Shown here in pieces: positions 59,949 through 64,000 of a stretch of DNA of 64,000 nt. Position numbers and translations under genes: made by a program. How positions within the stretch are numbered: the stretch's first letter is position 1; every line of letters begins with the position of its first letter. Source of the DNA: Paulownia fortunei (lineage: Eukaryota; Streptophyta; Magnoliopsida; Lamiales; Paulowniaceae); assembly GCA_019321725.1 (NCBI GenBank), contig CM033115.1:14890673-14954672 (forward strand), written 5' to 3'. The notes beneath the pieces were generated by a model that was not told where the DNA came from, made no database searches, and saw only the letters and a program-made list of their open reading frames with translations.

Positions 59949-62900
59949 TTATTTACTTTCTAGGATGACGACTGGAGAAGAAGCAATATTTCCAATCTCA
60001 CTATTAGAGGTCCTTGACTTGATGTATGAACGAGCTGCGTCTAACCTTATCTTGTACCCTTTCTTATTCTGCAAGATTTGATCAATTATGCATAGGCATT
60101 CATCCTTCAATTAAATTTTGTTTATCTACCATGACATGCAGTCTTAATAACAAGAAAAAGTAGTGGTCAATGAAAATAAATACATACGTCATCGGTAGCA
60201 GCTGCTTTGATCCTTGATTGCAGCAGACACCATTTCTTGAAATATGCACCTGAGAGAGTTGCGAAAAAATAATATATCGACAAATTTCATTGGAATTAAA
60301 TGAATTTGTGTAAATTAAAGACTTCTAGAGCTTAGAATGAACATGCAGTGGCAAAATACAATGCCAATATGTCTTAGCATTCCAGCCTTACCACATTCCA
60401 AGATTTGATTCATTCCCTGATTCCCGGTCAACCCTATCTAGTTGGAATTAAAAGTGAATGTTATTACGAAAGAAACAGTTATTGCAAGGAATGCAAGTCC
60501 ATCTGCAAGGAATGCAAGTCACATTAGAATAAGTTCCACAAAATCTCACAAGTCCATCTCATGCAAACAGTCCTCAATAAGCCCAATGCAAGCATTATAT
60601 CTGCTTACATGGACTGCATGAGTATAGGGGTGAGCATCGGGTCGGATAGTTTGAATTCAGGTAGTTCGAGTTCGGGTACCCAAAATTTCGGGTAGCAACA
60701 ACAGTAGTTCGTGTTCGTGTAGTTCAGGTTGGCAACAGTAGTTCGGGTTCGTGTAGTTCAGGTTGGTAACCGAAGTTTTGGGTAGCATATTTTGCTACCC
60801 AATATGCTCGGGCACCCGACCTGTCAGGTTTTGAATTTTTATTTTATTTTTTTAATTGATAAAGGTTAGAGGCAGAAACAGATCTCGTTCCATTTCCTCC
60901 ACAGCCCACTTCTTCTTTTTTTCATCCATTCTCTTCTTCTCTTTTTCTTCCTCCTTTTCTTTCTTCTTATGCCCTTTTTCTTCCCCTTCTCTCTTTCTCC
61001 CTCCCTTGTTTTCTTCTTCCCTTTTTATTCCCCTCATTTGAAAGGATTATATGGACGGAGGAGCTTGGATCTGGAAACAGAGTTTTTTACCTTTCTTCTT
61101 CCACTTCTTCCTATGTCTTTCTTCCCCTCTTCTATTCTTCTTCTTCCCTCAGTTGAAATCGACATATAGAATGGAGTCATGGAGGAGCTTGGGTGCTCTG
61201 TTTTTTTTACTAGTGTGGCTGTGAAATGAGAATGAAAAAACTCCAATCTCCCATATCTATTTCCTTTTTTTTTATTCGGGTAATCGGACAGTATACCGGA
61301 TCCAAAATTTAGAACAAAATTTTTTTTTTAAATAAGCGACCTGATCAATCCAATCGAATCGGGTTGGGAGCCTAATGCCCACCCTGTGACTTCCAGAAAT
61401 CCCAACTTCAATTCAATTATCATTCAAAAAACAGCTTAATAGGATTTACTTCATATCAAACTAAAGAAGCACATCATCCAACTTTAGAAATCCCTTGCTT
61501 CACTTCATTTCTTGAAATTTTATAGAATTCATTTTTTCAAAAGGACCAAAATGCTATCTTGTAGATAATATATGGTGCACAACAGCCAAAAGTTTCAAAA
61601 TTATCTTCATTAAATCCATTAGTCAACAACCAACTCTACTAATTTAAATTACTAATAGATCAATACTTATTATCACTTAAACAAAATTAGGTTTAATTCA
61701 ACTTTCTTAAAGATTGAATTTGGTGAAAGCAATGGTCTCCCCAATTTGGCATTGCCAACATATATAAGAACAAATAACCCTTCAACTCCGTCAAAGGCTC
61801 TAACAAATTAGTAAAATAGAAAGAAATAAGTGAGAGTGCATATACGAAACCCTGAAGAAAAATGAAGCTCTAGCATGCAATCTTCATCAACTATGTGCGT
61901 TTGCTACATTAAACTTTTTCGTTCAGTGTGTCCTAATAATGGCTTACCTTATATCATGTGTTTCAGGGAAGACTTATGTCCTAAAGAGCTAGACAAAAAT
62001 CAAAAAAAGACCAATTAGTTATAATACACATTGCTTAATGGATTAAGACAATAAGCAGTTTTAATAAGGAAAAAGTGGTTCTCGCGTCGGATGAGAGATG
62101 ATACTAGTGAAAATAACAAGCACCAAAGCATGAAATGAACTTCAAGAAGTTATAAAACAAGAGAAATAAGAAAAAGCAGAAACCTACCAAATCCAATATC
62201 CACGGTGCACAAAGAATCTGAGTTTGTCTCTACTAACCATTTACAGTGGCCCTGATTCACATGACATGTACACTCAGAAATTAAATTAGAAAAAAAAAAA
62301 ACAGAAGAAGACAGACCGCAGAAGACAGATTTTGCGTAATTAGTTGTGGATTGCAATAGCCAATCCTTAAGCCATAAAGTATAACCATCCAAAATGTACA
62401 TTCTGTTTTGCGTAATTATTTGTGGATTGCAGTAGCCAATCCTTAAGCCATAAAGTATAACCATCCAAAATGTATATGCTGTTGCATACTCTGATCTTAA
62501 ACATATTGTCCGAAATCTAAAACCCATATACTTAGCACTGGTAAGGCTAAGTCGTATTACTCTAGGTTTGGTAGAATATGAACCAAATTTTACTTCAATC
62601 CAATACTTAGATGAAAGTAGGATTCCACTTCCGCTATGTCAGACTAGGAGCATAAAAATGTAGTTCAACTCCCCCTTAAATTTCCCTCTTCCCTTTATGA
62701 AACTATTTTTTTGTTTCATTATTGAAAATATTTTATTTTGGTTACCCAATAAAGTATATTTCTGTTATCTTTATTGTTTTACTTTCTTGCAAAATAATTT
62801 TTTTAATTTTGAAAGTTTAGAAACTAATTACAATCTATAAAAGCTTTTTTGCATTTCTTTTGCAGAATTTGGAAAAGTTATACCTTGTCAAATTCATTTC

Positions 62901-63418
62901 ATTACTTTTGATTTACGATATTGTAACTAGATTTCAACAAATGCCAAACTAGGAGCATGTTTGAGATCGTTTTCAAAAACATTATAGTTAAACTACTGTC
63001 ATACATAAACAAATCGTGCGCAAGTCTAATTTCCTTTACCAGATTAGTGGAACTAAACCAGATTTAAACTACTATAATTCTAAAATTCTCCAAACTGAGC
63101 CTAAAAGAATCTGCATACCTCAAAATATGATGCAAATGGGACACCCTCTGTCTGTTGTATAGTCTCAAACACCTAACAGAAAAATCAAATACATTATAAA
63201 GAAATAATCAAATTAATGCCACCAGACACATAAATTTCAAAAGAGTTATACCATTAAAAAGTTAGTATCACCAGTGTTTTCTTATCTTCTGACAGAACAG
63301 CATGCTGCCACTCTGTTACTGGTATATCTGGAGGGCACAATGGAAAGTTACACAAGGTTCTATATGTAACTTCTCTGACTTGACCATTGTATTCATCAGA
63401 GGCACGCCACTGACCCAC
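59949..63418 (-). CDS. VASt-domain protein, C-terminal exons (BAGP1/VAD1-like), 5' partial
   Basis: Exons on the minus strand, with GT..AG borders and matching phases: 63418-63272, 63172-63119, 62251-62188, 60249-60188 and 60068-59949. Together they encode 148 residues ending at TAA 59949. The product starts [20 protein letters not shown], then [48 protein letters not shown] and [20 protein letters not shown]. This is the VASt domain, a StAR-like lipid-binding fold. In plants it follows a GRAM domain in VAD1 (vascular cell-death regulator) and a C2 plus GRAM pair in BAGP1-type proteins at membranes. GRAM/C2 exons were not found and should lie beyond 64000. A hAT-like element sits in the 60250-62187 intron. 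Assignment to VASt is firm; BAGP1 versus VAD1 is a guess. Confidence 0.75.
60392..60433 (-). other. Possible 42-nt cassette exon in the VASt gene
   Basis: Bounded by AG on one side and GTAAGG on the other, open throughout. Its phase (2 + 39 + 1 nt) would insert 14 codons ([14 protein letters not shown]) between VDIGF and AYFKKWC without breaking the frame. Skipping it gives exactly the family's VDI-x-x-G-x-x-FKKWC motif, so the skipped form is taken as the main product. It may be a cryptic or alternative exon. Confidence 0.3.
60702..60767 (+). repeat. 33-bp tandem pair inside the hAT-like element
   Basis: CAGTAGTTCGTGTTCGTGTA continues to TTCAGGTTGGCAA and recurs 33 bp later with one or two changes. 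Confidence 0.7.
60890..61160 (+). repeat. Polypyrimidine (C/T) tract in the hAT-like element
   Basis: TTCTTCTTTTTCTTCC-type sequence, broken once near 61035-61085 by a GGATTATATGGACGGAGGAG stretch. Open frames on both strands are compositional. Confidence 0.8.
62331..62482 (+). repeat. 76-bp tandem duplication in an intron of the VASt gene
   Basis: TTTGCGTAATTAGTTGTGGA and the following 'ccaatccttaagccataaag' block recur 76 bp later with only a few changes. It lies about 80 nt upstream of the 62251 acceptor. A long minus-strand open frame across it is an artefact of the duplication. Confidence 0.85.
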
Positions 63419-63424
63419 CTGAAG

Positions 63425-64000
63425 TTGCATTAGAGAACACTTGAGATCATTAACACAGACTTTAGTTATTTACATTAATGAAATCATAAAATCCTACCTT
63501 CATATTAATTTTCCCTCAATACAGCTTTGCACAATCACTTGAAGATCAATACCTCAATTTCTTTACATGTGGATAAAAAGTTGATATGATATCTAGGAAA
63601 ACCATGTTTCATGACATATAAGTCAATAAATTCTGATTCTAGTGTCTTGGTTGCATGCACATGAATTGATGTAGATTATGGCTGTGCATCAGCTTGCAGT
63701 CCTTTGACTGAAGCCAATCACTATGTCTGAGAAGCTTTGAGCCACAGAACTCAGAGGCCAAGCCATATGACTATCACTTTGAGCATCTACATACTTTCAT
63801 GTATGATGTAAAATATATATTATGTATATTCTTGATATCCAGCCAAGTTTTTCATACTCACTTACTTTCCAAATGATTACGTGGAAACTCTTAAAATTAC
63901 AAGATAATATTAACAGGCAAGCTTCAAGCAGCAAATGTGTGATTCCATGGTATCCATCTTCGCCTCGAGTAAAACAGGCAAAGTGCCAATCATGTTGCAA
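63425..64000. other. Intron or upstream region of the VASt gene
   Basis: A GC-richer stretch at 63915-64000 is open on the minus strand in two frames (for example DWHFACFTRGEDGYHG), but neither matches GRAM, C2 or the segment normally just before VASt. No exon is claimed. Confidence 0.35.

Larger units (their letters stand above)
60627..61386 (+). mobile_element. hAT-like non-autonomous element in an intron
   Basis: AGGGGTGAGCATCGGGTCGG at the left and CGGGTTGGGAGCCTAATGCCC...ACCCTG at the right form the imperfect inverted termini of a common plant element type (AGGGGTGAGCA/TGCCCACCCT). Inside are 'cgggtaccc'-type short repeats, a 33-bp tandem pair and a polypyrimidine tract. No transposase is present. 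An 8-bp target duplication could not be seen. Confidence 0.55.

Noticed and set aside
63915..64000. Minus-strand open segment at the right edge as an upstream exon of the VASt gene
   Set aside because: Its translation does not match the segment that precedes VASt in this family, and the window ends before a border can be tested.

Overview
The window is nuclear DNA of a flowering plant, most likely a eudicot. It is AT-rich and gene-poor. It carries plant-type Ty1/copia and Ty3/gypsy retrotransposons, a tRNA-derived SINE, Mutator-like and hAT-like elements, introns with GT..AG borders, and relics of plant-specific gene families. No bacterial-style operon, CRISPR array, rRNA or tRNA gene was seen.

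Positions 1-22580 are one large head-to-tail array of a unit of about 2,155 bp: eleven full or damaged copies plus a tail running off the left edge. Most unit boundaries carry a short hairpin followed by CTAG-T, which looks like a Helitron 3' end. Each full unit also holds an exon-like plus-strand frame that begins with ATG and stops at a GT site, and a conserved minus-strand open frame. One unit is interrupted by an Athila-like LTR, primer-binding site and gag start. That LTR itself holds a SINE with a perfect 11-bp target duplication.

Positions 22380-25116 hold a 449-bp tandem duplication, a small element with 'GATGGCAA' termini, and a 1.27-kb Mutator-like element with long terminal inverted repeats, near-perfect 9-bp flanking repeats and possible captured coding sequence. 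Positions 25117-30690 are mostly non-coding. They contain a relic of an LRR receptor-kinase C-terminus, an unidentified minus-strand pseudogene and two polypyrimidine tracts.

Positions 30700-38844 are layered gypsy remains: a chromovirus-like LTR (minus), a 37-bp minisatellite, an Athila-like LTR remnant (plus), and a Tat-like element (minus) that keeps gag, protease, primer-binding site and 5' LTR but no reverse transcriptase in the window. Positions 38845-44480 hold one convincing small gene, a 71-residue secreted cysteine-containing peptide with a TATA box, followed by a 578-bp tandem duplication.

Positions 44482-53408 are a structurally bounded Ty1/copia element on the minus strand with two LTRs and a perfect TAATG target duplication. 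It has decayed gag, protease, integrase and RT/RNase H with a large internal deletion, then a long 3' region with an envelope-like frame. The palindrome TGTTGCAACA recurs nine times in it. Positions 53409-59900 are AT-rich non-coding sequence with microsatellites, a 100-bp tandem duplication and a MITE.

Positions 59949-63418 hold the 3' exons of the only conserved multi-exon gene recognised, a VASt-domain protein (BAGP1/VAD1-like) on the minus strand whose upstream exons lie beyond the right edge. One of its introns contains an hAT-like element. The two apparently functional genes do not obviously work together; the rest is repeat biology.
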